DNA of 64,000 nt, taken from Pachyseris speciosa. Its lineage: Eukaryota > Cnidaria > Anthozoa > Scleractinia > Pachyseridae. The position numbers and the translations under genes are program-made. Shown here in pieces: positions 23,840 through 35,352 of the stretch. Positions within the stretch are counted from its first letter, which is position 1. The number at the start of each line of letters is the position of its first letter. The stretch covers positions 792,001-856,000 of the forward strand of contig JAEMWC010000168.1 of the NCBI GenBank assembly GCA_016490735.1, given 5' to 3'. Under the pieces are notes generated by a model. It saw nothing but the letters and a program-made list of their open reading frames with translations. It did not search any database and was not told the origin of the DNA.

Positions 23840-24530
23840 AGGAGGGGGGGGGGAGGTACTCCCTTAAGTATATGGGCTATATAGGTTTGTGTGGCCCCAA
23901 AAGGCATGGATTTTTGACACAGGGTATCGATTTTGACCATTTTGACTGAAATAGGGTATGGTTTGTGTAATCTAGTCTTGAATTGGGTATACTCAATATA
24001 CTCATATACTCATTGTTGAGCTACTTACTTCTTCTTTTCTTTTCTTTTTAAAATAATACATTTCATATTTCATGCTGTCCCCGTAATTTGTATGATGTAC
24101 CCTATATTGCCAGGAAGCCTATAGTTCATAAGCCCACGGCTTCTATATAGACTTTCTTGTCATTACCACCTTAAACATTTGTAGTCTGTCGTCTTAAGTT
24201 TAAGTTATTATAAATTTCTTGTGTTTCGTATTTTTAAATTTCTAGTGTTTTGTATTTTTATGTGGTTAATGGCAAATAAATGGAAATGGAAATGGAAATG
24301 GAAAAAGGAAACTACTTCTTCATCATTAGGCGATAAGACCACCAACAAAACCAGTTCTTTTTTGTCTTTTAATTATGTTTACACCAACAAAATCAGGGTA
24401 TCAAATTTTTAGTCAGGTCTGAAATAGGATAGAGAAAATCGCAGATTTTGCCCTGAAGTAGGGTAATGGTTTCAGGAAGCGGGCTGCACACCCCTAACCA
24501 ATATTTCTGGGAGTACCGCTGGCCGGGCAC
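23840..24530. repeat. dispersed repeat with inverted gggagtacc ends, containing a LINE-like 3' tail
   Basis: The segment starts ggggaggtactccctta and ends ttctgggagtacc. Between them, phrases of the form gaaatagggtatggttt recur at about 23,950 and 24,420 (gaaataggata). A retroelement-like tail at about 24,150-24,310 ends in a (GGAAAT)n run at 24,275-24,303. It is non-coding and nested in the 8.56-kb transposon. Confidence 0.55.
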
Positions 24531-24558
24531 TTACTTATCATTAAGTTTAAACTTCCTT

Positions 24559-24890
24559 TAATTTGTTTGGCAAACTGTTCCTTACTATATGCGTAATTTT
24601 GTTCAAGATCTAGTATTTAACAGCTTATCAATCAACCATATCCTGACCATATGCATCTCTCAAGACAACAATCTTCTGTTGTGTGGATTACGAATGCGTA
24701 AGCTTATATTTAGCTTAAATATTAATTTGTTTGGCAAGCTGTTCCTTACTATAGGTGTAATTTTGTTCAAGATCTAGTATTTAACAGCTTATCAATCAAC
24801 CATTTCCTGACCATATGCATCCCTCAAAACAACAATCTTCTGTTATGTGTGGATTACGAATGCGTAAGCTTATAATTAGCTTAAATATTA
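24559..24890. repeat. tandem duplication, 164-bp unit, two copies
   Basis: 24,559-24,722 and 24,723-24,890 share taatttgtttggcaa, gttcaagatctagtatttaac and gtggattacgaatgcgtaagc with few differences. No coding function is seen. Confidence 0.85.
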
Positions 24891-25709
24891 AAGGGAAAGG
24901 TTCACGAGGATTTTGCGGTTTTAGGTCAATTGTGTGCTAATTTCATTACTTTGAGGCTTTGCTCGTAAACAAAATACTTCTGTAAAGCTACGACGAAGAT
25001 ATCAAATGAATTTTATCAAAGAAGGCTAACCATAATAAATTTCTTGAGGATTTTATGAAGACGTAGCATCAAAATTGAAAAGAAATTGGCCACTTTTTTC
25101 AAATTTCAATCCATTTTCATCCTTGCCATCCGTAGCAACAGGCGACAGGAAACAGTACCTTCAAATAGTCTTTAATAACAAAACTAGACCATTACTTTTG
25201 GAATTCAATTGATGCGAAGACACCTAGGTTTTTATTAATTGCCAAATAGCGTGACTGCCTCTTTAATTGTCCTGCAAGCCGATCGAAGTATCTCTGTTTG
25301 CAGGGTAACAAACACGTGGATCGCGGCTGTGGGAACATATAAAGCTGAGTAAATCTGCCATATTTCTCCTTTACCTAGGAATTAAACGGCTTGACGAAAT
25401 ATAACGAGACAGACCAGACGAAACGTGGAAAATTCCTTCCCGCGTGAGAAGCTTTGTTTTGTAAGCACTGCTCTATCGAACATCTTTATCAAGCACCAGC
25501 TGGATCAGTCACGACCGTTCTTGTGCTGGGAGAAGTTTCATTATCATTTCTTAACTCAATGGTCTGACAGTGATCACGCTCTCTTAACCAAAAACAAAAG
25601 GAAAAAACATGAATATTAATACGACCTACCAGCCATGTTCTTGAGTAGCGAAGAGCGCCCAACGATTAGAACCTAGTCTTTCTCGTATTCTCTACATGTG
25701 CTTGTCAAT
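24891..25709. other. non-coding right part of the transposon
   Basis: No exon with convincing borders was found between the 164-bp tandem repeat and the right inverted repeat. A frame at 25,425-25,619 is short and resembles nothing known. If the KDZ catalytic domain existed, it should lie between 21.3 kb and here on +, and it does not. Confidence 0.45.
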
Positions 25710-25792
25710 GTGCATGGAATTACTGACTATCATCAATTTGGAGTCATTTACGTTTTGATGATAATCGTTAATCTGGTCTCGAGATCATGTTG
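25710..25792 (-). repeat. right terminal inverted repeat (83 bp)
   Basis: Inverted complement of 17,229-17,311 with one mismatch. The direct repeat TCTCATA follows at 25,793-25,799. Confidence 0.88.
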
Positions 25793-25799
25793 TCTCATA

Positions 25800-26259
25800 A
25801 GCGGAGCGGACACTTGTTTGAAGCTTCATGCACACATCTATATCACACCTCTTTCAATATATTTCTCTATTTAGCAAACAGTTTCTCAAATGTCTCCAGT
25901 GTCCAACTGCAAAAAATATCCACTGTGCATTTTGTCCGTTCCGGACACCTCCCGTAATTTTAAGCGGATCTCACAACTCGGTAGGACCATACGGGGAGAT
26001 CTGGAAACGAGATCAGCTCAAAGCCCTTATGAGCGTGCTATATAATGTAGATTGTGTGTGACTCTCTGAGCTCTTCAGTGGAGGGCACGGAGTTTAGCCA
26101 TAAGTGCGCGTTACCTTCGAAATAAACGTAAATGAACCTGTCCCCAAGTTACTTTGAATGAAAACGTTTTGCGTAACATTATGCAGCATATATTTAATTC
26201 TAATCTGGTCGGGTCTTGTCACGAGAACAATGAATCGTGCAGTACGCTATTTTAAAATT
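25800..26259. other. no gene recognised
   Basis: Flank of the transposon insertion. Only short unremarkable frames are present. Confidence 0.4.
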
Positions 26260-26425
26260 TTTACGTGCAGAGAGTGAAAAGAAAGCAACGGCATTGTTTC
26301 TTATCTGGGAAACGCTTGTGAGGATTTCTGATCAGCGTCTTACAATAAACTGCTTATTTTGCCCGTCTTCACAGAGTCGTTTGAGTTGTGACCTTTGACG
26401 TTTCAGCTGTATCAAGTTGTTTTAT

Positions 26426-26556
26426 CGATGAGTGATTTGATCTCGTGATCTTTGAATGATAATTTCAGCCCACGCAGGTCCAGTATCCCGGAAAGCAACT
26501 GGGAGCGGCTCGCTGAGGCAAAGGACGTAAGCTGAGAGGAAGCCAGAATCGCTTCA
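26426..26556 (+). ncRNA. conserved repeated block, copy a (candidate small RNA gene)
   Basis: It opens with cgatgagtgatttgatctcg and closes with ggaagccagaatcgctt. The opening and closing words are conserved in five copies while the sequence between them drifts. The opening resembles, but does not match, a snoRNA C box; gctgagg at about 26,513 could be a D box. Strand and RNA nature are inferred. Confidence 0.3.
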
Positions 26557-26887
26557 AGAGGACCATATCTTGTTTAGGATTTAAGGTAGCGACAGTTCAC
26601 TACTTGCTTCGTCCCTACCGCTAAATCAGTTGTTCTCTTGTTCCTCCAAACATCTAAACTAATGTCTTGCTGGTTTCAGTAAGTTGCTTCAGGAAGTTCC
26701 AGTTATTGATTACGACGTGATTTGCTTCCAATATTACAAATGATGCAGTGAAGGTTAGTCGGCTAATATTTATCACAGTATATTAAACCTAAGCACATTT
26801 CGGCAGTCGCGAGGGTAAACTGTAATGACAAAACTGTGCACTGAGAATCATGTAGTTGTCTCTGTGCCTGATATCTGACTCCTTTCT

Positions 26888-27006
26888 CGATGAGTGGCTT
26901 GATCTCGTGATCTTAGAATGTACTTTCAACCGAAAGCGGAGTGAACACTTTGTCAGTGACTGGAAGCAGTTCCCTGTGGCAAAACAAAGGAAGCCAGAAT
27001 CGCTTG
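26888..27006 (+). ncRNA. conserved repeated block, copy b
   Basis: Opens cgatgagtggcttgatctcg and closes gaagccagaatcgctt. About 119 nt. Same caveats as copy a. Confidence 0.3.
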
Positions 27007-28257
27007 ATGCGTACCGTCTCTTTCTCATTCTTTTCGTTGTGGTTAATTACGCCAGAGTTTAAGATTGCGACAGTTAACTACCTACGACACTCTACAGCTT
27101 AATCAGTTGTTCCATCGTTCCCCTAACATACTGATTTAATTTGATGTTGGTTTTACAATTTGTTTCAGGTGAGCATCAGCACCTCAGGATCTCAACAGGG
27201 TGTTCTTGTGTATTGGGGCAACCAGCGCAACCAGAAGGTAAAGCCCAATGTCTGTCGTAAAAAAATGAAGCCTAAGCCCATTCCAGCGCTTCAAAGATCG
27301 AAATGGTCATTTAATGGTCAATTAGTTTATCGTAGGCTAGATACATTGACACTTGAAGTTTTACTTTACTTTTACTAAATGTAATAATTGGTAGGAGAGG
27401 TAAATTCTCAGTCATTCTCAAAAGAGCAGCAAATCACTTCTAAAAACTGCACGTGAACGAATTTTACATTCGAAACAGAAAGCGGAACTCACATTTGATT
27501 GGGGGATCAAAGCAACACAGCAAATAGTGTAGTGTCTGCTGTAAAGGTGAAACCATTGTTGATCAATACGTACAAGGATTTTTTCAACAGTAATTTGACA
27601 CAATGCAATCTGTATATTTCTTTGTTGATGACCATTGATATTACAGGAATAGTTAAATGATAACCGCATAGGAACGGAACTTAGCCGCTCCAGATTTGAC
27701 ATTTTTAATACGTTTTGCCGGATTGGCACTTCTTTAGCGAAACCATTGTATATTGTGTGATAGGGAGTTCGGGGTATTAAAGCTACACTCACAAAAATAT
27801 TCATGATGCGTCTGTTCCCGAGACGATCACTTTCTGCACTTCATTAATCCGATTAAGTTTCTGTTTTTATCCGTTAGGAGAAGTAAGTCCAAAGCCATTC
27901 TCAAAAACGCAACAGATCAAAGCGAAAAACGCATACAAGACGCAAAGAAATGTAGCATTCCAAACTGAAAGCGTTAAGCGGAACTTGCAATTTATTTGGG
28001 AAACATTGTTGATCAACATGTAGAAAGTTGTGACGTGAACAAGTCATCATGCAGCCCGCAATTCCAAAAACGCGGAGCCATTAAAAACAAAGCATCGGCT
28101 TGTTTCTTTTTTCAAAGAAGGTTGTCAGGTTGTCAGGTTTTCTGGTGGGCCGCATGCAATTTTAAAACAGCCGACTTCGACCGGCGTCACAGAATTCTCC
28201 GAGTTGTGTCCCAGGATGGCGTAGGCTTTGATATTTTAGTGCATCAATTTGTTTTCT

Positions 28258-28393
28258 CGATGAGTGATTTGATCTCGTGATCTCAGAGTAATACATTTCA
28301 CCGAGCGCGATGCTGACACTTAATCAGCAACTGGAAGCGAATGCAAGCGATTAGTTGAGGCAAAGAACGTACGAGCAAGTCAGAACCACTTGA
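28258..28393 (+). ncRNA. conserved repeated block, copy c (most diverged)
   Basis: Opens cgatgagtgatttgatctcg exactly like copy a. Its close is altered (caagtcagaaccacttgatg), suggesting decay. Confidence 0.25.
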
Positions 28394-29157
28394 TGAGGAG
28401 CATCTCTTCTGTAGTTTTCAATGACCAGGGTCTTGTTGCGGAAGTTCAATTAGCGTTGCTAGTGTTTTTGTTTTCATAGGACTGTAATTGTTTAGAAATG
28501 GAACTTAAGCCCTCTGGATTTGACATTTTGAATAAGTTTTGATTGACAGTTCATTAACGAGGGTTCTGGTAACAAAGTTATACAATGTGGTAGCTTTCAC
28601 TTAGAAAAATTAGACAACAGTCTACCAGCTGAAGAATGCAATTTAATTTGGTGCTCGTTTTACCGTTTGTTTCAGCTGCTCGGGATCTCAACAGGGCGTT
28701 CTTGTTGACTGCGACAATATTTGCAACTAGCGTAGCCTGAAGCCAAATTTTCCGTTTAGTGAAGGTTAGCCTCATTTTTGTTACAAAATAACAAACCTTC
28801 GTCTAAATCTGATTCAGTTTCTTTCTTGATGTGTTTAACCTTTAGGAGAAATAAGAAGAAGAAGTAATTTTATTTAGGAACCCCTATTTTGACGAAGCGC
28901 CCCAGGAAGTCTTTTGTCTTGACTGTACATGACCACGAGTCACGCGAACTATGCGAATCACGCAGAGCGCTATTTCAAAAATATGTAGCCATTAAAAACA
29001 AAGCAACATCTTGTTCTATTTTCGAAAGTAATTGTGAGGATTTCTGATCAGCCTCTTACAATAAATTGCTGAATTTGACCGTTTTCACAGAATTGTGTGA
29101 GTTCTCTCCCAAGATAGTGTGACTTTTGTTGTTTCAATGGTATCCCAGTTAATTTAT

Positions 29158-29287
29158 CGCTGAGTGATTTGATCTCGTGATCCTTGAATGATAATTTCAG
29201 CTCACGCGCAGCCACCACCCTGGAAAGTGACTGGGAGCGGCTCGCTGAGACAAAGGACCTGAGCTGAGAGGAAGCCAGAATCGCTTC
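29158..29287 (+). ncRNA. conserved repeated block, copy d
   Basis: Opens cgctgagtgatttgatctcg (one change) and closes gaagccagaatcgctt. It is the duplicate partner of copy a in the 26/29-kb segmental duplication. Confidence 0.3.
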
Positions 29288-29629
29288 AAGAGGACCATCT
29301 CTTGTTTAGGATCAGTTGAGGTAGCGACAGTTCACTACTTGCTTCGCTCCTACCGCTGAATCAGTTGTTCTCTTGTTCCTCCAGACATCTAAACTAATAT
29401 CTTACTATATTCATTAACTGCTTCAGGAAATTCCCTAGAAAGTGTTCCAGTTATTGATTGCGACGTGATTTGCTACCATTATTACAAATGATGCAGTGAA
29501 GGTTAGTCCAGTATTTATCACAGTATATGAAACCTAAGCACATTTCGGCAGTCGCGAGGGTAAACTCTAATGACAGAACTGTCCACTGAGAATTACGTAG
29601 TTGTCTCTGTGTATATCTGACTCCTTTCT

Positions 29630-29748
29630 CGATGAGTGGTTTGATCTCGTGATCTTAGAATGTGCTTTTCACCGAAAGCCCAGCTAACATTTTATTAGTG
29701 ACAGGTAGCAGTTCGCCATGGCAAAACAGGGGAAGCTAGAATCGCTTG
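29630..29748 (+). ncRNA. conserved repeated block, copy e
   Basis: Opens cgatgagtggtttgatctcg and closes gaagctagaatcgctt. It is the duplicate partner of copy b. Confidence 0.3.
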
Positions 29749-29930
29749 ATAAGCACCGTCTCTTTCTCATTCTTTTCGTTGTGGTTAATTACGCCAGAGT
29801 TTAAGGTTGCTACAGTTACCTACCTACGTCAGCCTGCAGCTTAACCAGTTGTTCCACCGTTCCTCTAACAAGCGAATACAAGCCAATAAACAAATAAATC
29901 AATAAACAAATCGACTTTGTTCAAAGGGGG

Positions 29931-30173
29931 TGAAACTTAATAGTTATCCAATTGACAAATCTCTGGCCCTCGAAATTCCGGATCGAATTGGAATTTGGAA
30001 ATGTTGGTTTTTGAGGTTAAGGGGAAAACTGGAGTACCCGGGGAAAACCTCCCGGAGGAGAGTGCAGAACAAACAACACAACAAACTGAATCCACGTAAT
30101 TATGACGCCGATTCCGGGCCACATTGGCGGGAGGCGAGTGCTCTCACCACTACGCCATACCTGCTCCCCCATG
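29931..30173 (-). mobile_element. tRNA-derived SINE (minus)
   Basis: On - it reads ggtatggcgtagtggtgaga, gcactcgcctcccgccaatg and tggcccggaatcggcgtcat, a tRNA-like head with A-box-like sequence. A body with ttttccccgggtactccagt matches the SINE at 31.08 kb. The B box is damaged, so the copy is probably inactive. A frame of 102 residues on the opposite strand is an artefact of this element. Confidence 0.75.
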
Positions 30174-30239
30174 ACTGTCCCCACGGCTATCGGTTTTTCT
30201 CGTACCCTGGTTCCTCTATCATTCAAACCCGTTCATAAT

Positions 30240-31075
30240 GGTTTCTTTATTCGTTTCAGGGAAACTTCTGTTCTTGTTGACTGCAAAATGATTTTCAATC
30301 TCTGTAACTAAAACTCTGGTGTTGAACGGAAATTCTGCGTTGAATAAAGGTCAGCCTGATGTTAGTAATGTCATAACAAGGCTTAAGAACATTCTAAATC
30401 GGTCGATTAGCTAAGCTTTTTTACCCAAAAAAAAATACCCGTTTACGTCTATTTCGGAAAGCGATAGATAAGAGAGACACAAAAAAGTGAGAGAAAACTC
30501 CATTTTAAAATATTTTCAATACCAAAACTCACTATAAAACGTCAGTGAGTTACAGAGCTCGAGTATATTGGGCAAAATAAGCGTTAGCCCGCTTTTGATT
30601 AAAGGGGTCTTGCAAGAAAGTGATTTATTACAATACTGATTGATATTCTTATGAGGATTTTTTGTTTTCTTCTTTGCAATCCAATATAGAAAAAAAAAAT
30701 AAAAATACATACAAAAACAAAGACTGCATAATCAATAAAATAAAATTTTCCGTATTTCTCAGGTTACAGGACGTTTTAAAAGTCCCTTCAGTTGATAAAT
30801 CTTGAAGTCAAATACTCAGGGTTTCACCATTAAGAGGCTTATACATAAGGATGGACAGATCCATCTTACGTTGTTGCTCTAGTTTATGCCAATTAAGCGA
30901 ATGGAAAAGATCCTCCAGATTGGCATCGTAATTAGATGAGGTGATTATTCGAGCAGCGCGGGTCTTGTAATTTTTCGAGTTTTGAATCGGTGTGCATCAC
31001 TCGTTTGCTTTTCATGAAATGCTTTTCTTTTTCCGTTAATTTATAAACTCATTTTATAACTGAAGTAGATATCCT
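30240..31075. other. no gene recognised
   Basis: AT-rich non-coding spacer between two SINE copies. There are A- and T-homopolymers around 30,430 and 30,690 and no domain-bearing frame. Confidence 0.4.
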
Positions 31076-31078
31076 GTT

Positions 31079-31344
31079 AAATGGGATGGCATAGTGGTGA
31101 GAACACTCGCCTTCCACCAATGTGGCCCGGGTTCGATACCAGGAGTCGGCGTCATAAGTTGGCTGAATTTGTTGGTTCTCTATTCTGCTCCGAGAAGTTT
31201 TTCTCCGGGTACTCCGGTTTTCCCCTCTCCCCAAAAACCAACATTTGATTTGATTTTATTTATTTAGAATTGATTTGATTTAGTCTTCCCAATTAGTAGA
31301 CCATCTGTGCTCGGCTAGATAGATTTGACACTTAAATAAAGTGA

Positions 31345-31384
<40 letters not shown>

Positions 31385-31440
31385 ATTATTATTATTATTA
31401 TTATTATCATCATCATCATGATCATCATCATTATCATCAT
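31079..31440 (+). mobile_element. tRNA-derived SINE with (ATT)n tail
   Basis: The head gggatggcatagtggtgaga...actcgcc (A box) and cccgggttcgataccag (B box, ggttcgatacc) form a pol III promoter. The body carries ttctccgggtactccggttt and ends aaataaagtgattttatt, followed by about 60 bp of ATT units drifting into ATC units. It is the most intact SINE copy in the window and lies about 0.5 kb upstream of the NLR gene. Confidence 0.85.
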
Positions 31441-31959
31441 CATCGTGATCGTTATTGTTATTGTTATATTAATACTTTTATTTATATTACGATGCGTATT
31501 TTTTATAAGCGAAATCTAGATACTTATGTGGTATTCTGTAACCGAAGCTACACAAGCACAGAAAAACTATTTGTCGGCTATCTGGGGATCTTTTCATATA
31601 TTCTGTAGATATCGTCTAACACTCTGGCAAAGGAAAGGTTAATTATAGTTTATAATTGTTCCTTTTACCCACTGTGCCCTACGAGCAAAATCCCAAAACC
31701 TAAATTTTGATTTCGAAAGGTAACTTATTTTGTTCCTGTCAACCGTACACTTCTGGTAACGTTAAATAATCAGCCACCATCAGTTAAAAGAAGCTACTTA
31801 ATTTCACCCCGAGAAATGGTCCCAGATTTGTGTTTGCTTATTTTTAGTTTGCATGATTCGTTTGTAAACTCAAACAAAAACATTTGTACATTATTCTAAC
31901 AGAAAAAAACAACAATTATTTCCAGTTGAAGACTGATTTAACAGTGAGTGCCACTGACC
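31441..31959 (+). promoter_or_regulatory. NLR upstream region with possible splice acceptor
   Basis: This segment precedes the 32-kb NLR start. Unlike the flanks of the 45-kb and 63-kb copies, it lacks the shared upstream block. A ttatttccag at 31,916-31,925 could be a splice acceptor, making the ATG at 31,960 part of a second exon. No clear TATA or initiator was identified. Confidence 0.3.
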
Positions 31960-34900
31960 ATGAACACTGCACCACAATACACCAAGGAGCAGCTGAACTA
32001 TTTCAGGATCTGCTGTGTCACCACTGATGTTATCACCGATGGACTCCGAACAATCTTCAAACAGGAATGGGACAATCGCTATAAGGCTACATTGGGGGAA
32101 TGGAAAGACAAACCCCAGAATGGACTGGACTTCAAACACAGGGAGACTCCGAGGAATCAAAGACGAAATGCGCATCTGTTAGCAACCATGGTTAAAGGAA
32201 ATAGAGCTGAATGGGACTGCACCATGCTCTTTTACGCTATCCTGTTCTCCGACTGTATTGGGCCTGGTCTTGGTGTAGCTGTCAGCTCCAACGTGGATGA
32301 CCTCAGGAAGTTTCGTAATGAAGAATTTGCCCATTTGCCGGAAGGCAGTGTCTCGGATCCAGAGTTTCAAATTGCCATTGCTAAGGTTCAAGCTGCCTTT
32401 CAATCACTCGGCCTTTCCACTCAACGAATTCAAGAAATCACAAATCAGACAACCTTTCCAACAGAAGAGTTGACTAAAGTCTCGAAAGCAGTTGACGACC
32501 TCAAAAAGGAAGTCACAGAAAAGGAAGACAAACTTAAAGAAACAGAAAAACAACGGCAGATCCTTGAAGAGCAGCTTCAGACTGAAGTTTCGCCGTTTTG
32601 TGTTCTCCCTCCCAGGCCCTCACACGACGTTGCAGGTCGAGATGGTGAGGTGGCTAAAATAACCGAACAGCTAAAAGAACTTAAAGAAGCTAACGAAAAC
32701 CGCTTAAGTTACTTGTACATCTCAGGCAATCCCGGTAGTGGAAAATCTCAGTTGGCCGGTCTCATCGCAAAGAAGCTATTCGAAGACAACACAAAAATCC
32801 ATGGTATCAATTCATTTGTGATGACTTTAAATGCTGAAAAACATGATTCGCTCTTGGAATCGTATATCGCTTTCGCTCGTCGTCTGAAGTGTCCAGAGTA
32901 TGCAGTCACAAACACCCTTAACTCTAAGGATTTGAAGACAGATGAGAAGATCGCCAATCTCAAGTCGCTAGTTAGTACAAAAGTGGAGCTTTACACCTCG
33001 TGGCTACTGGTGGTTGACAATGTCACCGACATATCTTCGATGCATAATCATTTGCCAGAACCTGGCAACGAGCAGTGGTGTAGAGGCCAAATGTTGATTA
33101 CAACACAAGACGCCACCTCAGTCCCCTCAGAAAACTCCTTCATTAAACATATTTCAGTGAGCAGGGGTATGGAGATTTCGGATGCCACCTTCTTATTGGC
33201 CACGATCTCTAGTATCACGGACAGTGAGATGGAAAAAGAAGTTGCATGGGCATTAGACTGTCAACCTCTGGCCTTAGCAATCGCCGCCACGTTTGTGAAG
33301 CAAATGCGGGAAGACAAAGCCTCCCCAAATTTTAGCTGGAAAGATTACTTAGAAAAGCTGAAGAAAGGCCAGCGTTCTAACACCGAGACTTTGTTTACCA
33401 AGACAAACCCAGTCTATCCAAAATCTATGACCGCCGCGATTACTCTAGCGGTCGAAAACGTGATGTCATCTGACGAAATGTTAAGTCGGGTATTTAGTTT
33501 AATTTCTCTCTGTGCACAGCAACCATTAAATCTTGAGATCCTTGTCAACTACATCCTAAATCTGCAGGAGGAAAACATTCTGAAAGCAGATCATGAACTG
33601 AAAGATAAAGATTTAATTCGTTGGAGGATTCGAAAATGTTCATTGCTGTTACTTGTTGAAGAAGATGACAGTGACGTCTACGTTCGCGTGCATCAGGTTG
33701 TGCGCGATGTTATCAAATCTGAAACTGAAAAACGTTCAGAGAGTCAACACCTCGAAGTCGTTCATGGGGCTATTACATCATTTAACCAGTTCATAGAGGA
33801 AAATCAGCTCCTGGACTTCAATTCTACTGTAAATAGCTTTGAAGTCGTTGTACATTTAAAATGCTTAATTATACCTATTGAGAATACAAGCAGTAAAGAA
33901 AACATATCTGAAATTCTCAACAACACTAACAGCATTAATTTAAATATAAGATATTATCCACATTATTTCACTTCGTTTGGCTCAATTTGTAATCATCATT
34001 GTGACTTTGAAACAGCAATTCGGTTTTGTAATGTAGCCTTAAAATTAATTCTGCACGGTGGTATATTTAGTGAGGCAGATACTGGTAGAGCCAATACAGT
34101 AATGGGGTGTATCTGCAGAGGTAAAGGTGAGTTTGAAGAAGCAAAACATTATTTTAATTGTGCTCTTGACATTCAGCTACAAAAGCTGGGACCTCAGCAT
34201 GTGGTTGTCGCAGATAGCTATAATAACCTAGCCATTATACTCAGGGCCCAAGGTGACCTACAGCAAGCAAAGGAGTGTCATGAGCGCGCTCTGGCCATTC
34301 GTCTACAAAAGCTGGGAACTGAGCATGTGGATGTCGCAACTAGCTATAACAACCTAGCCAGTATACTCTGTGACCAAGGTGACCTACAGGAAGCAAAGGA
34401 GTGTCATGAGCGTGCTCTGGCCATTCGCCTACAAAAGCTGGGAACTGAGCATGTGGATGTCGCAAGTAGCTATAACAACCTAGCCATTATACTCAGTGAC
34501 CAAGGTGACCTACAGGAAGCAAAGGAGTATTATGAGCGTGCTCTGGCCATTTTCCTACAAAAGCTGGGAACTGAGCATGTGGATGTCGCAAGAAGCTATA
34601 ACAACCTAGCCATTATACTCAGGGCCCAAGGTGACCTACAGCAAGCAAAGGAGTGTCATGAGCGCGCTCTGGCCATTCGTCTACAAAAGCTGGGAACTGA
34701 GCATGTGGATGTCGCAACTAGCTATAACAACCTAGCCAGTATACTCTGTGACCAAGGTGACCTACAGGAAGGAAAGGAGTGTGATGAGCGTGCTCTGGCC
34801 ATTCGCCTACTAAAGCAGGGAACTGAGCATGTGCATGTCGCAGTTAACTATAACAACCTAGCCATTATACTCAGGGCCCAAGGTGACCTACAGCAAGCAA

Positions 34901-35352
34901 AAGAGTATCATGAACGTGCTTTGGCCATTCGTCTACAAAAGCTGGGCCCTCAGCATGTGGATGTCGCAACTAGCTATTATGACTTAGCCACGATACTCAG
35001 TGACCAAGGTGACCTACAGCAAGCAAAGGAGTATCATGAGCGTGCTCTGGTCATTCGTCTACAAAAGCTGGGCCCTCAGCATGTGGATGTCGCAACTAGC
35101 TATGATGACTTAGCCACGATACTCAATGACCAAGGTGACCTACAGCAAGCAAAAGAGTATCATGAACGGGCTTTGGCCATTCGTCTACAAAAGCTGGGAT
35201 CTCAGCAGCTGGATGTCGCAACTAGGTATAACAACCTAGCCATTATACTCAGTGACCAAGGTGACCTACAGCAAGCAAAGGAGTATCATGAGCGTGCTCT
35301 ACAGAAGTTGGGACCTCAGCATGTGCATGTTCCAGATAGTTATAGTACCTAG
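31960..35352 (+). CDS. HEPN-NB-ARC-TPR protein (NLR-like), C-terminally frameshifted
   Basis: A single 1,130-codon frame starts at the first ATG; four extra in-frame codons upstream begin with GTG and are unlikely to be used. Residues 1-150 match the DZIP3/hRUL138-type HEPN domain and keep the RNase motif RNEEFAH (R119...H125). A charged coiled coil spans about 165-210. An NB-ARC-like ATPase follows: P-loop GNPGSGKS (256-263), Walker B WLLVVDNV (348-355), sensor MLITTQD (378-384), GLPL-like [10 protein letters not shown] (434-443) and MHD-like VHQVVRDV (577-584). From about 665 there are about 11 TPRs of 42 residues, such as [20 protein letters not shown]. By family this is an intracellular sensor: TPRs for ligand or partner, ATPase switch, HEPN effector. 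It heads a tandem cluster. One missing base near 35,345 truncates the last TPR; the stop falls inside it. Confidence 0.88.
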   Translation: MNTAPQYTKEQLNYFRICCVTTDVITDGLRTIFKQEWDNRYKATLGEWKDKPQNGLDFKHRETPRNQRRNAHLLATMVKGNRAEWDCTMLFYAILFSDCIGPGLGVAVSSNVDDLRKFRNEEFAHLPEGSVSDPEFQIAIAKVQAAFQSLGLSTQRIQEITNQTTFPTEELTKVSKAVDDLKKEVTEKEDKLKETEKQRQILEEQLQTEVSPFCVLPPRPSHDVAGRDGEVAKITEQLKELKEANENRLSYLYISGNPGSGKSQLAGLIAKKLFEDNTKIHGINSFVMTLNAEKHDSLLESYIAFARRLKCPEYAVTNTLNSKDLKTDEKIANLKSLVSTKVELYTSWLLVVDNVTDISSMHNHLPEPGNEQWCRGQMLITTQDATSVPSENSFIKHISVSRGMEISDATFLLATISSITDSEMEKEVAWALDCQPLALAIAATFVKQMREDKASPNFSWKDYLEKLKKGQRSNTETLFTKTNPVYPKSMTAAITLAVENVMSSDEMLSRVFSLISLCAQQPLNLEILVNYILNLQEENILKADHELKDKDLIRWRIRKCSLLLLVEEDDSDVYVRVHQVVRDVIKSETEKRSESQHLEVVHGAITSFNQFIEENQLLDFNSTVNSFEVVVHLKCLIIPIENTSSKENISEILNNTNSINLNIRYYPHYFTSFGSICNHHCDFETAIRFCNVALKLILHGGIFSEADTGRANTVMGCICRGKGEFEEAKHYFNCALDIQLQKLGPQHVVVADSYNNLAIILRAQGDLQQAKECHERALAIRLQKLGTEHVDVATSYNNLASILCDQGDLQEAKECHERALAIRLQKLGTEHVDVASSYNNLAIILSDQGDLQEAKEYYERALAIFLQKLGTEHVDVARSYNNLAIILRAQGDLQQAKECHERALAIRLQKLGTEHVDVATSYNNLASILCDQGDLQEGKECDERALAIRLLKQGTEHVHVAVNYNNLAIILRAQGDLQQAKEYHERALAIRLQKLGPQHVDVATSYYDLATILSDQGDLQQAKEYHERALVIRLQKLGPQHVDVATSYDDLATILNDQGDLQQAKEYHERALAIRLQKLGSQQLDVATRYNNLAIILSDQGDLQQAKEYHERALQKLGPQHVHVPDSYST

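Larger units (their letters stand above)
17229..25792 (+). mobile_element. 8.56-kb TIR-bounded DNA transposon carrying a KDZ-type gene
   Basis: The first 83 bp (17,229-17,311) and last 83 bp (25,710-25,792) are inverted complements with one mismatch, starting CAACATGATCTCGAG. They are flanked by a perfect 7-bp direct repeat, TCTCATA. This is the hallmark of a cut-and-paste insertion. Inside are a + strand spliced gene with a KDZ-associated cysteine cluster and a - strand spliced gene of unknown function, plus nested younger repeats. KDZ/Zisupton elements are known for long TIRs and roughly 8-bp target duplications, which fits. No long frame for the KDZ catalytic core was found, so the copy is probably non-autonomous, internally deleted, or uses many small exons. 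Confidence 0.8.
26260..29930 (+). repeat. segmentally duplicated non-coding region
   Basis: 26,260-27,190 and 28,960-29,900 align collinearly. Shared stretches include gtgaggatttctgatcag, gtagcgacagttcactacttg, gaacaactgattcagcggtag (on -) and cacatttcggcagtcgcgagg. The middle (27.2-28.9 kb) contains more diverged, interleaved copies. No protein frame is conserved between copies, but a block of about 120-135 nt is (five entries below). Confidence 0.75.

Noticed and set aside
27418..27804. 128-codon minus-strand frame
   Set aside because: It lies in a duplicated non-coding region, is not conserved in the duplicate, and has no recognisable motif.
29930..30238. 102-codon plus-strand frame
   Set aside because: It is the antisense of a tRNA-derived SINE.
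31948..31959. Upstream GTG start for the NLR
   Set aside because: GTG starts are rare in animals; the ATG at 31,960 is the simpler start, though an upstream exon is possible.
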